Positions 36,915-47,523 of a stretch of DNA of 64,000 nucleotides are shown here, piece after piece (within the stretch, counting starts at the first letter, position 1; each line of letters starts with the position of its first letter). The notes beneath the pieces were generated by a model that was not told where the DNA came from, did not search any database, and was given only the letters and a program-made list of their open reading frames with translations. The stretch is from Hydrogenophaga sp. NFH-34 (GTDB lineage: Bacteria > Pseudomonadota > Gammaproteobacteria > Burkholderiales > Burkholderiaceae_C): positions 82,046 through 146,045 of the forward strand of contig NZ_JACBGE010000014.1 in the NCBI RefSeq assembly GCF_021401345.1, read 5' to 3'. The position numbers and the translations under genes were made by a program.

Positions 36915-38331
36915 CGATCGGTTCCTTCCGCAAGGGTTCTTGGGCGGCAGCCTGCAACGCCTGGACCACGCGCTCCATGCGCATGAAGCGCGAGCCCTTG
37001 ACCAGCACACTGGCCACCCCGTTGGCCGGGGCCACCACCGCGGCCGCCACCCAGGCCGCGAGTTCGGTGCCGTCAGCCCAGTGGCGCGGCGCCGGCTCAC
37101 CGGCCGCGGCCAGAGCGACACAGGCTTCGGCCATCAAGGGGCCGGTGCAGCACACGGCCTCGATGCCGCAGGCCCGGGCATGGCGCAGCACTTCCAGGTG
37201 GAAAGCCAGCCCCTGGTCACCGACCTCGCCCATGTCGCCCAGCACCAGCCAGCGCGGCGCCGGCAGTTCGGCGAGTACGTCGACCGCGGCCAGCATGGAG
37301 TCGGGGTTGGCGTTGTAGGTGTCGTCCACCAGGGTGATATGGCGGCCCGGCAGGGACAGTGCCAGCGCGCGCGAGCGCCCGCCCACGGGCTCGAAGCGAT
37401 CCAGGCCGGCGGCCACCTGTTCGGGGGCCACACCCGCCGCCAGCGCACAGGCCGCCGCCGCGAGCGCGTTGCGCACGTTGTGCCGCCCAGCGATGTGCAG
37501 CCGGCAGCGCAGATCGCCCGCCGGGGTTTGCAGGTGCAGCGCCCACGCGCCCGCCTCCCACCGCGCGGCCAGCACCCGCAGATCGGCCGCCGCATCGTGG
37601 TCGCTGAAGGTCAGCGTCCGGCGGCGGCCCGCCAGTTCGCGCCACACGGGGGTGTAGGCATCGTCGCTGGGGAAGACGGCCACGCCCTCGGCACCCAGCG
37701 CGCTGAGGACCTGCCCGTTTTCGCGCGCCACGGCCTCCACCGTGCCCATGAATTCCTGGTGCTCGCGCTGGGCGTTGTTGACCAGGGCCACGGTGGGCCG
37801 CGCGAGCGCGGCCAGGTAGCCGATTTCGCCCGGGTGGTTCATGCCCAGTTCCACCACCGCGAGGCGGTGCTGCGGCCGCAGGCGCAGCAGCGTCAGCGGC
37901 ACACCGATGTCGTTGTTCAGGTTGCCCTGGGTCGAATGCGCCTGTTCGCCAGCCGCGACCCGCAGGATGGACGCGACCATCTGGGTCACGGTGGTCTTGC
38001 CGTTGCTGCCCGTCACCGCGATCAGCGGCAGGCTGAATTGCGCGCGCCACAGCGCGGCCAGCTCGCCCAGCGCGAGCCGGGTGTCGGGCACTTCCACACC
38101 AGGCAACCCGGCCGCCGTCAGCCCACCGCTCGCGATCGCGGCCACGGCCCCGGCGGCACCCGCCTGGGGCAGGAACGTGTTGGCATCGAAACGCTCGCCG
38201 CGCAGGGCGACGAAGAGGTCACCCGGCTGCAGGCTGCGGGTGTCGGTGTGCACACGCACGATGGGGGCGGTCACATCGCCTTGCGGGCGAGCGCCCTTGA
38301 GCAGGGGCAACAGTTCGGCGAAAGACTTCAT
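36904..38331 (-). CDS. murF: UDP-MurNAc-tripeptide--D-Ala-D-Ala ligase MurF
   Basis: 475 aa. Adds D-Ala-D-Ala to the UDP-MurNAc tripeptide. Features: [72 protein letters not shown] and [13 protein letters not shown]. Overlaps murE by ATGA and mraY by 11 bp, so it is translated as part of the tightly packed dcw block. Confidence 0.97.
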   Translation of the reverse strand: MKSFAELLPLLKGARPQGDVTAPIVRVHTDTRSLQPGDLFVALRGERFDANTFLPQAGAAGAVAAIASGGLTAAGLPGVEVPDTRLALGELAALWRAQFSLPLIAVTGSNGKTTVTQMVASILRVAAGEQAHSTQGNLNNDIGVPLTLLRLRPQHRLAVVELGMNHPGEIGYLAALARPTVALVNNAQREHQEFMGTVEAVARENGQVLSALGAEGVAVFPSDDAYTPVWRELAGRRRTLTFSDHDAAADLRVLAARWEAGAWALHLQTPAGDLRCRLHIAGRHNVRNALAAAACALAAGVAPEQVAAGLDRFEPVGGRSRALALSLPGRHITLVDDTYNANPDSMLAAVDVLAELPAPRWLVLGDMGEVGDQGLAFHLEVLRHARACGIEAVCCTGPLMAEACVALAAAGEPAPRHWADGTELAAWVAAAVVAPANGVASVLVKGSRFMRMERVVQALQAAAQEPLRKEPIDAA

Positions 38332-39863
38332 GCCGCCACTCCTTCGACCGCCCGGCGTGCCAGCGCCAGTTGGGCCTGCTCGTGATCGGAGAACGGGCGT
38401 TTGACGCCCATCAACTCCTGGTAATCCTCGTGCCCCTTGCCGGCGATCAGCACCACATCGGCCACCGCCGCTGCCTGCACCGCCAGGGCGATGGCGGCAG
38501 CCCGGTCAGGCTCGATGCGCGCCGCGTCCGGCCGCGCCAAACCCGCGCGCATCTGCGCCAGGATGGCCAGGGGATCTTCGCTGCGCGGGTTGTCGCTGGT
38601 GAGCACCACGCGATCGGCCTCGCGCTCGGCCACGCCCGCCATCAGCGGCCGCTTGCCCGGATCGCGATCACCACCGCAACCGGCGACCACCCACAGCACA
38701 CCGCCGCGCTGGCGTGCCAGCGGCCGCACGGCCTGGAGGGCTTTTTCCAGCGCGTCGGGCGTGTGGGCATAGTCGACCAGCACCAGCGGACGGCCTTCGC
38801 GCGCATCCACCTGCGCCATGCGGCCCGGCACCGGGGTCAGCGCGGCGCAAGCGGCCACCGCATCGGCCAGCGGTACCCCGAGGGCGCGCGCTGCGGCCAG
38901 CACGCCCAGCAGGTTGCTCACGTTGTAGGCCCCCACCAGCGGCAGGCTCAGCGCAAGCCGCGCCCGCTCGGCACCGGCCGCATCGGCCTCGACCAGATCG
39001 AACGCCATGCCTTGCGTGGTGAAGCGCAGACCCTGCGCCGACAGACGGGCCGGGGCACCGATGGCCAGCGTCCATACGTCCACACCGGCGCGCGCACCCA
39101 GCCGTTCGGCCAACCCACGCCCCTGGGCATCGTCGAGGTTGACCACCGCCGCCTGCAGGCCCGGCCAGTCGAACAGGGCCTGCTTGGCGTCCCAGTAGGC
39201 GGCCATACTGCCGTGGAAGTCCAGGTGGTCCTGCGTGAAATTGGTGAACACCGCCACCCGCACCCGCACGGCATTGAGCCGGCCTTCGACGAGGCCGATG
39301 GACGAGGCTTCGATGGCGCAGGCACGGGTACCGGCATCAACCAGTCCGCGCAGGCGCTGCTGCAGCAGAACCGGGTCGGGCGTGGTCAGGCCGGTGGGCA
39401 CCAGGCTGTGCCCCGACTGTCCGGCCAGCGGCGGCCGGCCAATGCCCAGCGTGCCCACCACCGCGCACGGCCGGTCCAGCGCCGACAGCAACTGGGCCAT
39501 CCACCAGGCGGACGAGGTCTTGCCGTTGGTGCCGGTGAAGGCCACCACGTCCATGGCCGCGCTCGGGTCCTGGGCATAAGCACTGGCGATGGGACCGGCC
39601 AGCGCTTTGAGTCCCGGCACGGCAACGATGCGCGCGTCGTCGAAGCCGTAGGCCTCGACACCCGCCTGTTCGACCAGCACGGCCGCGGCGCCGGCCTGCA
39701 GCGCGGCCGCCACGAAGCGGCGGCCATCGGTCGCCGCGCCCGGCCAGGCGACGAAGCCATCGCCGGCTTGCACCTGGCGGCTGTCGCAATGCAACGCGCC
39801 GCGAACGCGCGCGCGCAGCCAGTCGGCGATCCGGGCCGGGTCGTGCATCAGGGTGGTCGCCAT
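38328..39863 (-). CDS. murE: UDP-MurNAc-L-Ala-D-Glu:meso-diaminopimelate ligase MurE
   Basis: 511 aa from ATG 39863, sharing one base with the ftsI stop (TGATG). Motifs: CDSRQVQAGDGFVAWPG, FTGTNGKTSSAWWM, EASSIGLVEGRLN, NFTQDHLDFHGSM, HNVSNLL-like AYNVSNLLGVLAA, and TSDNPRSEDP. The DNPR tetrad is the mark of meso-diaminopimelate specificity, so the wall has the Gram-negative DAP type stem. Confidence 0.97.
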   Translation of the reverse strand: MATTLMHDPARIADWLRARVRGALHCDSRQVQAGDGFVAWPGAATDGRRFVAAALQAGAAAVLVEQAGVEAYGFDDARIVAVPGLKALAGPIASAYAQDPSAAMDVVAFTGTNGKTSSAWWMAQLLSALDRPCAVVGTLGIGRPPLAGQSGHSLVPTGLTTPDPVLLQQRLRGLVDAGTRACAIEASSIGLVEGRLNAVRVRVAVFTNFTQDHLDFHGSMAAYWDAKQALFDWPGLQAAVVNLDDAQGRGLAERLGARAGVDVWTLAIGAPARLSAQGLRFTTQGMAFDLVEADAAGAERARLALSLPLVGAYNVSNLLGVLAAARALGVPLADAVAACAALTPVPGRMAQVDAREGRPLVLVDYAHTPDALEKALQAVRPLARQRGGVLWVVAGCGGDRDPGKRPLMAGVAEREADRVVLTSDNPRSEDPLAILAQMRAGLARPDAARIEPDRAAAIALAVQAAAVADVVLIAGKGHEDYQELMGVKRPFSDHEQAQLALARRAVEGVAA

Positions 39864-41599
39864 CAGAACGACTCCTCCACCGCCTCGGTCACGATCTGCG
39901 GCTTGACGTTCATGTCGGGCTGCACACCCATGATGCGCAGCGTCTGCTGCACCACTTCGCTGAACACCGGCCCGGCCACGGTGCCGCCGTAGTAGGCACC
40001 GGCACTGGGCTCGTCGATCATCACCGCGACGATGATGCGCGGCTTGTCGATCGGCGCCATGCCCGTGAACCACGAGCGGTACTTGCCGGAGGCGTAACCC
40101 TTGCCAACCTGCTTGCGCGCCGTGCCCGACTTGCCGCCCACCGAGTAGCCCACGGTCTGTGCCTTCTGACCGGTGCCGCCCGGGCCGGTGGCCAGCCACA
40201 GCATGTGCCGCACCTTGGCCGCGTTGTCGGCGGAAAACACGCGCGTGCCCGTGGCCGGCTCCGGCGACTTGAGGATGGTCACGGGGATGATGCTGCCGTC
40301 GTGCGCAAACGCGGTGTACGAACGCGCCATCTGGAACAGCGACGCCGACAGGCCGTAGCCATAGGACATGGTCGCCTGCTCGACCGGCTTCCAGCTCTTC
40401 CAGGGCCGCAGACGGCCGCCGACCACGCCGGGGAATTCGACCTGCGGCTTCTGGCCGTAGCCCAGCGCGGTGTAGAAATTCCACATTTCCTGCGGATTCA
40501 TGCGCTGGGAGATCTTGAGCGCCCCCACGTTGCTGGACTTCTGGATCACGCCGTCCACGGTGAGCACGCCGTAGTTGTGCGTATCGCTGATGGTGAAGCC
40601 GCCGATGGCGTAACGCCCGGGCGTGGTGTCGATGATCGTCGCGGGCTTGACGCGCCCGAGCTCCAGCGCCGAGGCCACGGTGATCGGCTTCATGGTCGAG
40701 CCCGGCTCGAAGGTATCGGTCAGCGCCCGGTTGCGCAACTGTTCGCCCGACAGCTTCTGGCGCCGATTCGGGTCGTAACTCGGGTAGTTGGCCAGCGCCA
40801 GCACCTCGCCGGTCACCGCGTCGAGCACCACCACGCTGCCGGCCTTGGCCTTCTGCGCCGTCACCTGGTCCTTGAGCTTCTGGTAAGCGAAATACTGGAC
40901 CTTGGAGTCGACGGAGAGTTGCAGATCCGGCCCGTCGACGGGCGGGATCACGTCGCGCACGTCCTCGACCACGCGGCCCAGCCGGTCCTTGATGACCCGG
41001 CGCGAACCGTTCTTGCCGGCCAGTTTGGCGTTGAAGGCCAGCTCCACGCCCTCCTGCCCGACATCCTCGACGTTGGTGAAGCCGACCACGTGCGCGGCCG
41101 CCTCGCCTTCGGGGTACTGGCGCTTGTATTCGCGGCGCTGGTAGATGCCCTTGATGTCCAGCGCGGCAATCTGCTTGGCGATGGGCTCGTCGACCTGGCG
41201 CTTGACCCAGACGAAGGTCTTGTCGTCGTCGGCCAGCCGCTTGCGCAGCTCGGGCAAGGGCATTTCCAGCAGGCGCGCCAGATCGCGCAGCTTGGGATGC
41301 TGCTTGTCCACGTCCTCGGGAATGGCCCAGATGCTCTGCGCCACCACGCTGGAAGCCAGCAGCAGGCCATTGCGATCGAAGATGCGGCCCCGGTTGGCCG
41401 GCAGCTCCAGTGTGCGTGCGAACCGCACCTCACCCTGGCGCTGGAAGAAATCGTTGCCGATCACCTGCACGTAGACCGCGCGCGCCGCCAGACCGACAAA
41501 AGCCAGCGCCAGCCCCGCCACGATGAACTTGCTGCGCCAGACCGGCGTCTTGCTTGCCAACAGGGGGCTGGCACCGTAGTTGATGCTGCGGCGGCTCAT
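39863..41599 (-). CDS. ftsI: Septal transpeptidase FtsI (PBP3)
   Basis: 578 aa. One N-terminal membrane helix (FIVAGLALAFVGLAARAVYV), the class B PBP pedestal domain starting at LPANRGRIFDRNG, and a transpeptidase domain with SxxK at S301-K304 (PGSTMKP), SxN at S355-N357 (KSSNVG) and KSG at K490-G492 (VGGKSGTARK). Crosslinks septal peptidoglycan with FtsW. Confidence 0.97.
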   Translation of the reverse strand: MSRRSINYGASPLLASKTPVWRSKFIVAGLALAFVGLAARAVYVQVIGNDFFQRQGEVRFARTLELPANRGRIFDRNGLLLASSVVAQSIWAIPEDVDKQHPKLRDLARLLEMPLPELRKRLADDDKTFVWVKRQVDEPIAKQIAALDIKGIYQRREYKRQYPEGEAAAHVVGFTNVEDVGQEGVELAFNAKLAGKNGSRRVIKDRLGRVVEDVRDVIPPVDGPDLQLSVDSKVQYFAYQKLKDQVTAQKAKAGSVVVLDAVTGEVLALANYPSYDPNRRQKLSGEQLRNRALTDTFEPGSTMKPITVASALELGRVKPATIIDTTPGRYAIGGFTISDTHNYGVLTVDGVIQKSSNVGALKISQRMNPQEMWNFYTALGYGQKPQVEFPGVVGGRLRPWKSWKPVEQATMSYGYGLSASLFQMARSYTAFAHDGSIIPVTILKSPEPATGTRVFSADNAAKVRHMLWLATGPGGTGQKAQTVGYSVGGKSGTARKQVGKGYASGKYRSWFTGMAPIDKPRIIVAVMIDEPSAGAYYGGTVAGPVFSEVVQQTLRIMGVQPDMNVKPQIVTEAVEESF

Positions 41600-41892
41600 G
41601 GGGCGCTCCCCCGACCCGTCGCCGACGGCACCGTCGGCGTCACGTATTCGGTGATGCCCGGATGGGCCGGCCGCATCTGCAACTGGCGGGTGGCCAACTG
41701 CTGCACCCGCGCCGAGGCCGCCTGGGCGCGTTTTTGCACCTGCAACTGCTCGTGCTCCGCATCCAGCCGGCGCGTCTGGGCGTTGGCGCGGTCCAGCGCG
41801 GCGTACAGCCGGCGCGATTCGTACTGCGTGTGCACCAGGTAGAAGGCGCTCACGATCACCGCGGCCAGCAGCATGAGGTTGAGGCGGATCAT
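41596..41892 (-). CDS. ftsL: Cell division protein FtsL
   Basis: 98 aa bitopic protein: membrane helix near the N-terminus ([16 protein letters not shown]), then a leucine/heptad coiled coil ([20 protein letters not shown]) and a short tail. Joins FtsB and FtsQ in the divisome. ATGA overlaps at both ends, with ftsI downstream and rsmH upstream. Confidence 0.93.
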   Translation of the reverse strand: MIRLNLMLLAAVIVSAFYLVHTQYESRRLYAALDRANAQTRRLDAEHEQLQVQKRAQAASARVQQLATRQLQMRPAHPGITEYVTPTVPSATGRGSAP

Positions 41893-42812
41893 GCGGCCAC
41901 CTCCGTGCGGGTCGCCACCCGCATCACGGCGCTGCGCGCACGCGGGTTGGCCTGCACCTCGGCGGCCGAGGGCATGATCCGGTGCACCTCGGCCAGCCGG
42001 GTCGGGGGCGGTTCGGCGAACGGGGCGCGGCGATCCACCACGGCGCGCGAATGGCCCGCCATGAACTGTTTGACCATGCGGTCTTCCAGGGAGTGGAAAC
42101 TGATCACCACCAGCCGGCCTCCGGGACGCAGCACCTGCAGGCTGGCCGTCAGCGCCTGTTGCAGCTCTTCAAGCTCGGCGTTGATGAAAATCCGAAGAGC
42201 CTGAAATGTGCGCGTTGCAGGGTCCTTGCCCGGCTCGCGGGTTTTGACCGCGCCAGCCACGACTTCGGCCAGCTCGCCGGTGGTTCGAATAGGGCCCCGT
42301 TCCTGTCGGCGACGATCAATCGCCTTTGCAACCGATTGAGCAAACCGTTCTTCGCCGTATTCACGAATGACCTCCGACAAGGTGGACACATCGGCCGTTT
42401 CCAGCCATTGGGCGACGCTCTGGCCGCGCGTGGTGTCCATGCGCATGTCCAGGGGTCCGTCGTTGCGAAAAGAAAAACCCCGGGCGGGGTCGTCGATCTG
42501 GGGCGAGCTCACCCCCAGGTCCATCAGCACACCGTCCGCACTGGCTGGCGCCAGCCCGGACAGCAGCCGAAATCCTTCGTGCCTTATGAAAAAGCGGCCA
42601 TCGCGGGCCGCCAGTTCCTGCGCCACCGCCACCGCCTGTGGATCCTTGTCGAAGGCGGTCAGCCGCCCCTGCGCCGACAGGCGCTGCAGGATGAGCCGCG
42701 AGTGCCCGCCCCGACCGAAGGTGGCATCGACGTAGTGCCCTTCGGGCCTGACCGCCAACGCGTCCACCGCCTCGTTCAACAGGACGGTCTGGTGAATCCA
42801 TGCGTTTTGCAC
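41889..42812 (-). CDS. rsmH: 16S rRNA m4C1402 methyltransferase RsmH
   Basis: 307 aa if started at GTG 42812; the codon before it (42815) is also GTG. I prefer 42812 because GAGG then lies six bases upstream; no ATG fits the N-terminus ([19 protein letters not shown]). SAM-binding [42 protein letters not shown] and the C-terminal [16 protein letters not shown]4-methylates C1402 of 16S rRNA. It starts 8 bp after mraZ. Confidence 0.95.
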   Translation of the reverse strand: MQNAWIHQTVLLNEAVDALAVRPEGHYVDATFGRGGHSRLILQRLSAQGRLTAFDKDPQAVAVAQELAARDGRFFIRHEGFRLLSGLAPASADGVLMDLGVSSPQIDDPARGFSFRNDGPLDMRMDTTRGQSVAQWLETADVSTLSEVIREYGEERFAQSVAKAIDRRRQERGPIRTTGELAEVVAGAVKTREPGKDPATRTFQALRIFINAELEELQQALTASLQVLRPGGRLVVISFHSLEDRMVKQFMAGHSRAVVDRRAPFAEPPPTRLAEVHRIMPSAAEVQANPRARSAVMRVATRTEVAA

Positions 42813-42820
42813 CACCGGCC

Positions 42821-43249
42821 TCAGAAAGAAAAGTCCTTGAAGACATCGGGCATCTCGCCCTGCATGGCTTCGGCTTCCTGGGCCGCGTAGGTGGCGGCAT
42901 CCCAGAGTTCGAAATGGTTGCCCATGCCCAGCAGCACGGCATCCTTGCTCAAGCCGGCGGCGGTGCGCAACTCGGGCGAAATCAGCACCCGGCCGCTCGC
43001 ATCCATGTCCGCATCCATGGCGTTGCCCAGGAAGATGCGCTTCCACCACTGGGCCGACATGGGCAGTGCGGCGATGCGCTCGCGGAACTTCTCCCACTCG
43101 CCGCGGGGAAAAATCATCAGGCAGCCATGGGGGTGCTTGGTGACCGTGATCTGGCCGCCCGCCGTCGCGCTCAGGACGTCACGGTGCCGGGTCGGCACGG
43201 AGAGCCGACCCTTGGCATCGAGACTGAGTGAGGAGGCGCCTTGAAACAC
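42821..43249 (-). CDS. mraZ: Transcriptional regulator MraZ
   Basis: 142 aa from GTG 43249 ([19 protein letters not shown]). Two AbrB-like MraZ domains with the repeated [13 protein letters not shown] and [13 protein letters not shown] signatures. In E. coli it represses the dcw cluster by binding TGGGN repeats before its own gene. No Shine-Dalgarno is obvious before this GTG. A matching repeat operator lies 21-55 bp upstream. Confidence 0.95.
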   Translation of the reverse strand: MFQGASSLSLDAKGRLSVPTRHRDVLSATAGGQITVTKHPHGCLMIFPRGEWEKFRERIAALPMSAQWWKRIFLGNAMDADMDASGRVLISPELRTAAGLSKDAVLLGMGNHFELWDAATYAAQEAEAMQGEMPDVFKDFSF

Positions 43250-43269
43250 GGGGTTCTAGCCTAGGGAAA

Positions 43270-43304
43270 CACTTTTCACCACTTAATTGCACTTTTTCCC
43301 ACTT
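43270..43304 (-). promoter_or_regulatory. MraZ operator: four AAGTG repeats at 10 bp period
   Basis: Read on the minus strand, AAGTG occurs four times in exact 10 bp steps (plus-strand CACTT at 43270, 43280, 43290 and 43300). The motif most distant from the gene reads AAGTGGGA, which contains the E. coli TGGGN core. Same-face direct repeats with 5 bp spacers are the known MraZ recognition pattern. The array ends 20 bp before the mraZ GTG, so bound MraZ should cover the promoter or start site. The rest of the 359 bp gap between mraZ and hslU (43305-43560) is relatively AT-rich and probably holds the dcw promoter; I see no gene in it. Confidence 0.8.
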
Positions 43305-43560
43305 TATCAGGATTTGATCGCCCCGCCCCATGGAAAGCAGTCTTTTTTCACAATGAAATCAATCACTTAGCGTCGATTTGCAAAGTTGATGAGTTCAAAA
43401 TTCCTGCAAAAGCAAGCACTTACGTGGCTCACTGCATGTGAAGCTTGAAAACCCGTCTTGCCGGAATCTTTGTAACCAGTCGCATCGGATCGACGAACGG
43501 GCCACCACCTCCGGCAGGTACCCGACCAGGGACGGCAGGCTGTCCATGGCTGCAGACCAC

Positions 43561-43584
43561 AAAAAAGGCCGGCAAAGCCGGCCT
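43561..43584 (-). terminator. Rho-independent terminator of hslVU
   Basis: On the minus strand AGGCCGGC-TTT-GCCGGCCT forms an 8 bp stem followed by TTTTTT, 24 bp after the hslU stop. It isolates hslVU from the dcw promoter region. Confidence 0.92.
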
Positions 43585-43608
43585 GGAGCACCCGATCACG
43601 CCCGAACG

Positions 43609-44937
43609 TCAGAGAATGTAGCGCGACAGATCCTCGTTGTGGCTGAGCTCGCTCAGGCGCGCATCCACATAGGCGGCATCGATGACCACCGACTGCCCTT
43701 CCATGCGCGCAGCCCCGAAGCTGACCTCGTCCAGCAGGCGCTCCATCACCGTGGACAACCGGCGCGCACCGATGTTTTCGGTGCGTTCGTTGACGTCGCA
43801 GGCGATCTGCGCCAGGCGGCGGATACCCTCGGGCTGGAAGTCGAGCGTGACGCCTTCGGTCGCCAGCAGGGCCTGGTACTGCTTGACCAGGCTGGCATGG
43901 GTGCTCGTGAGGATGGCCTCGAAGTCGTCGACCGACAGCGACTGCAGCTCGACCCGGATCGGGAAGCGCCCTTGCAGTTCGGGAATCAGATCGCTCGGCT
44001 TGCTCAGGTGGAAGGCCCCCGAGGCGATGAACAGGATGTGGTCGGTCTTGACCATGCCGTACTTGGTCGACACCGTGGTGCCTTCGACCAGCGGCAGCAG
44101 GTCGCGCTGCACCCCCTGGCGCGACACCTCGGCACCGCTGCCCTCGCTGCGCGAAGCCACCTTGTCGATCTCGTCGATGAAGACGATCCCGTTCTGCTCC
44201 GTGATCTGCAGCGCACGGGTCTTGATGTCGTCCTCGTTGACCAGCTTGCCCGCCTCTTCGTCGATCAGCAGGTCCATCGCCTCGCGGACCTTGAGCTTGC
44301 GCTTCTTCTTGCGCTCCTGGCCCAACTGACTGAACATGCCGCGCAGTTGCTCGGCCATCTCTTCCATGCCCGCCGGCCCCATGATTTCCATCGCAGGCCG
44401 CGGTTCGGCCAGGTCGATCTCGATCTCGCGATCATCCAGCAACCCCTCGCGCAGCTTCTTGCGAAAGGCCTGGCGGGCGGCGTTGTCCGGCGTGGGCTGC
44501 GGCTCGGTGCCCACGCTGCGCGGAGGCGGCACCAGCACATCGAGGATGCGCTCCTCGGCCGCGTCCTCGGCACGCATGCGCTGCTTGCGCATGTCGGCCT
44601 CGCGGACCTGCTTGACCGCCATTTCGACCAGGTCACGGATGATGCTGTCCACGTCCTTGCCCACGTAGCCGACTTCGGTGAATTTGGTCGCCTCGACCTT
44701 GATGAACGGCGCATCGGCCAGCCGGGCCAGCCGGCGCGCGATCTCGGTCTTGCCCACGCCGGTGGGGCCGATCATCAGGATGTTCTTGGGTGTGATCTCC
44801 GGCCGCAGCTTCTCGTCGACCTGCTGGCGCCGCCAGCGGTTGCGCAGCGCGATGGCCACGGCACGCTTGGCGCCGTTCTGGCCAATGATGAAGCGATCGA
44901 GCTCGGAGACGATCTCCTGGGGGGTCATGGAAGACAT
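43609..44937 (-). CDS. hslU: ATP-dependent protease ATPase subunit HslU
   Basis: 442 aa AAA+ unfoldase that feeds HslV. Walker [17 protein letters not shown], Walker [13 protein letters not shown], the pore-loop region [15 protein letters not shown], sensor region [12 protein letters not shown], and the C-terminal LSRYIL that docks into HslV. It follows hslV by 79 bp. Confidence 0.97.
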   Translation of the reverse strand: MSSMTPQEIVSELDRFIIGQNGAKRAVAIALRNRWRRQQVDEKLRPEITPKNILMIGPTGVGKTEIARRLARLADAPFIKVEATKFTEVGYVGKDVDSIIRDLVEMAVKQVREADMRKQRMRAEDAAEERILDVLVPPPRSVGTEPQPTPDNAARQAFRKKLREGLLDDREIEIDLAEPRPAMEIMGPAGMEEMAEQLRGMFSQLGQERKKKRKLKVREAMDLLIDEEAGKLVNEDDIKTRALQITEQNGIVFIDEIDKVASRSEGSGAEVSRQGVQRDLLPLVEGTTVSTKYGMVKTDHILFIASGAFHLSKPSDLIPELQGRFPIRVELQSLSVDDFEAILTSTHASLVKQYQALLATEGVTLDFQPEGIRRLAQIACDVNERTENIGARRLSTVMERLLDEVSFGAARMEGQSVVIDAAYVDARLSELSHNEDLSRYIL

Positions 44938-45016
44938 GGGTGTTCTGCGTTGGGGAGTGTGGCGCTGGGCCGGGAGAGATTCGCGCTGAACGCCCGACGT
45001 CCAACGCGAAGCCCGG

Positions 45017-45562
45017 TCAAAGCACCTCGATGGTGTGGCTCATGTTGGTGTAGATGCACAGCTCGCCCGCGACCTTCAGCGATTCGCGCACCACGTCTTC
45101 GGCGCTGAGCTGCGTGTGGTCGATCAGGGCCTTCGCCGCCGACTGGGCATAGGCACCGCCCGAGCCGATGGCCACGATGCCGTGTTCGGGCTCCAGCACG
45201 TCGCCATTGCCGGTGATGATCAGGCTGGCACTGTGGTCGGCCACGGCCAGCATGGCTTCCAGACGTCGCAGCACGCGGTCGGTGCGCCAGTCCTTGGTCA
45301 GCTCGACCGCTGCGCGCGTCAGATGCCCCTGGTGCTTCTCCAGCTTGGCCTCGAAGCGCTCGAACAAGGTGAAGGCGTCGGCCGTGGCCCCGGCAAAACC
45401 GGCCAGCACCTTGCCGTGATAAAGCTTGCGCACCTTGCGCGCCGTGCCCTTGACGACGATGTGGCCGAGGGTGACCTGGCCGTCACCGCCGATGGCGACT
45501 TGAACCCCTTCGGGGGTGGGCCTGCGCACGCAGACGATGGTGGTGCCGTGAAACTGTTCCAT
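45017..45562 (-). CDS. hslV: ATP-dependent protease proteolytic subunit HslV
   Basis: 181 aa N-terminal-nucleophile protease. The catalytic threonine follows a six-residue propeptide (MEQFHG, then TTIVCVRR). Further family marks are [41 protein letters not shown] and [16 protein letters not shown] heat-shock type promoter lies just upstream, and no Shine-Dalgarno is visible. Confidence 0.97.
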   Translation of the reverse strand: MEQFHGTTIVCVRRPTPEGVQVAIGGDGQVTLGHIVVKGTARKVRKLYHGKVLAGFAGATADAFTLFERFEAKLEKHQGHLTRAAVELTKDWRTDRVLRRLEAMLAVADHSASLIITGNGDVLEPEHGIVAIGSGGAYAQSAAKALIDHTQLSAEDVVRESLKVAGELCIYTNMSHTIEVL

Positions 45563-45570
45563 GGCAGTGC

Positions 45571-45598
45571 AGATGGGGATGGAAAAGCCAAAAACAAG
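45571..45598 (-). promoter_or_regulatory. Candidate sigma-32 promoter of hslVU
   Basis: The minus strand reads CTTGTT, 14 bases, CCCCATCT, close to the heat-shock consensus CTTGAA-N13/14-CCCCATnT and fitting the heat-shock nature of HslVU. The -10 ends eight bases before the hslV ATG, so the 5' leader would be very short. The -35 overlaps the U-tract of the upstream terminator. Confidence 0.55.
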
Positions 45599-45617
45599 AC
45601 CGCCCCGAAAGGCGGTC
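45590..45617 (-). terminator. Terminator between the STAS-protein gene and hslV
   Basis: On the minus strand GACCGCC/GGCGGTC forms a 7 bp stem with a six-base loop, followed by TTGTTTTTGG, 22 bp after the STAS gene stop. Confidence 0.75.
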
Positions 45618-45639
45618 CGTACCGGGTGTCGGGCTGCGC

Positions 45640-47472
45640 TCAGTCGTTGCGCACCACGACCTTGGCGTATTCGGTGATACCGATGACGTGGAAGAAGGCC
45701 GAAACCAGCCGGTGCACGTCCACGAACTGCACCATACGCCCTTGGGCATGGTGGCCCGAGACCCAGTTGAGCAGCGTGCCGGCGGCCGAAAAATCGCCCC
45801 GGATCAGGTTGCGGCAGGAGATGATGAGCACATCCGCCCCCTGGAGACGCGCTTCCAGGGCTTCGAGCATGGCCTGGGGGTCGCCCCGGATTTCACCGGA
45901 CAGCTCCACCAGCCCGAGATGGTTCAGGCCCGAACTCTGTCCGTCGAACACCGATTCCTGCGGCAGCGTGGAGACCCCGGGAACCGGCTCGATCACGGAC
46001 TCGCCGAGCACCGACATCCCCGACTCGCCCTGCCCCGTGGATATGCCCATGAAATGGCAGCGGGGCTTCTCCCAGCCAGGCGGTGACACCTCGTAAGTCA
46101 CGCAGAAATCGAGCGCGGTCAACTCGAACTCGTCCGGCCGGCCCATCACCCGCAGCGCCGCCATCCGCAGTTCCCACCAGAGCTGCTCCACATCGCGGCG
46201 CCCCGAGGGCGTGAGGCTCTTGAGCAGGTCGCTCAGCCGCGCAGAGCCCAAAAAGCGCAACTCCACTTCCTGGTCGCCCCAGAGCGAGAACAGTCCCAGC
46301 AGGGCGCGGGCGGCCTTGACATCAATACTCTCCAGCGGCGTCCAGTCCAGCACCCAGGGCTGGGCAACCCGCAGGAGCACGTTCTGCAGCGTCCCGACCG
46401 CGTGCGCATCCAGTTCCGGCTCGCTCACCCAGACCGCCTTGGTCGACACACTGGACGGGGTGTAGGACCGCCCGGTCATGTCGGTCACCGCCCCCGGCAT
46501 GTCGTACCACTGCGGCGCTGAGCGGCCGAAACGGTTGACGAAATCCACCGCGCGGCTTTCGAAAGGCGCCAGTTGGCCGGTCGCGCGGTACAGATCGAAC
46601 ATGGCCAGCCAGCCATCCACCTGGTCCGCTTTGGCGCCGCCCTCTCCCAGCGACTCGACCAGACCCTGTTCGGCGCCGGCATCATCGCCATTGGCGAAGC
46701 GGATCGCGGCCTCTTCGACCTCCGGATCCTGGGCAATTTCCTGCACATCCAGCGCGTAGAAGTGCGACGCCGAAAAGCTGGAGTTCCCACCGGTGTCGCC
46801 GGACGCCCTGGGGGCCACCAGACCGGTGCGCAATTGCTGGCTGGTGGCCGGCGCCCCCCCCAGCACCGCATCGTCCCGGTAAGACGGGGCTGCAGGCGCC
46901 GGCGCCGCCGGCTGCCGGACTGTCGAGTTCGGCTTTGTGGGCGGCGGATCGAGCGTCAGGGGCGCGGCCTCGGTTTCGTTGTACTGCGCCTGCCGACGCC
47001 GGGCTTCCGCCTGCTGCCGCTGGGCGTTTTCCGCCTGCGACTGCGAAGCTGCGCCATCGGCAGACGGCGTGCCCGAGTGCAGCCCCGAACCCGTGGTGGT
47101 CAGGGAGTCCGGCCCCTTGGTCTTCCACCACTGCATGGACATCTGCGCCTCGATCTCGTCGATCTTCTTGAGCGTCATGGCCCGGTCGTCCGGTTTGGAC
47201 GGCAGGCTGCTCTGGAAAAAGGACGGTCGCACGCCCGGCCCCTGGTGTTCGGAGGCTTCGCGGCTGCGGATCTTGCGCAGCATGTCGAACTCACGACGCC
47301 GCACAAAGTCGTTGCGGCGCTTGCGCTCGATCATCTCCTTGAGAGCCGCCTTCGAATACTCGCTTTCGCGGTCCGCACTGCGGGTGTCCAGGTCCGACCA
47401 ACTGGTGGTGGGGTGGCGAACGAACTTCACCACCTTGGAGAGGAAACCGCCGCCGGAATCGTCCTTGGCCAT
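45640..47472 (-). CDS. Large STAS-domain protein of unknown function
   Basis: 610 aa, soluble. Residues 1-110 are charged and helical ([39 protein letters not shown]). About 110-250 is a Gln/Ala/Pro-rich linker. About 255-345 is helical and TPR-like ([25 protein letters not shown]). About 350-440 looks like a degenerate STAS fold ([20 protein letters not shown]), and the last 95 residues are a clearer STAS domain ([38 protein letters not shown]). STAS domains usually bind partners in regulatory switches. Its place between dksA and hslVU suggests a stress-related role; that is inference. Confidence 0.82.
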   Translation of the reverse strand: MAKDDSGGGFLSKVVKFVRHPTTSWSDLDTRSADRESEYSKAALKEMIERKRRNDFVRRREFDMLRKIRSREASEHQGPGVRPSFFQSSLPSKPDDRAMTLKKIDEIEAQMSMQWWKTKGPDSLTTTGSGLHSGTPSADGAASQSQAENAQRQQAEARRRQAQYNETEAAPLTLDPPPTKPNSTVRQPAAPAPAAPSYRDDAVLGGAPATSQQLRTGLVAPRASGDTGGNSSFSASHFYALDVQEIAQDPEVEEAAIRFANGDDAGAEQGLVESLGEGGAKADQVDGWLAMFDLYRATGQLAPFESRAVDFVNRFGRSAPQWYDMPGAVTDMTGRSYTPSSVSTKAVWVSEPELDAHAVGTLQNVLLRVAQPWVLDWTPLESIDVKAARALLGLFSLWGDQEVELRFLGSARLSDLLKSLTPSGRRDVEQLWWELRMAALRVMGRPDEFELTALDFCVTYEVSPPGWEKPRCHFMGISTGQGESGMSVLGESVIEPVPGVSTLPQESVFDGQSSGLNHLGLVELSGEIRGDPQAMLEALEARLQGADVLIISCRNLIRGDFSAAGTLLNWVSGHHAQGRMVQFVDVHRLVSAFFHVIGITEYAKVVVRND

Positions 47473-47523
47473 GGAATGCGTGTGAAAGAGGAGGTGGCTC
47501 GAAGAAGGCGGCGATCCGCGGGA

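Noticed and set aside
43367..43591. 74-codon minus-strand frame between mraZ and hslU
   Set aside because: Starts in the hslVU terminator and ends in the dcw promoter region; Cys/Trp-rich without family resemblance.
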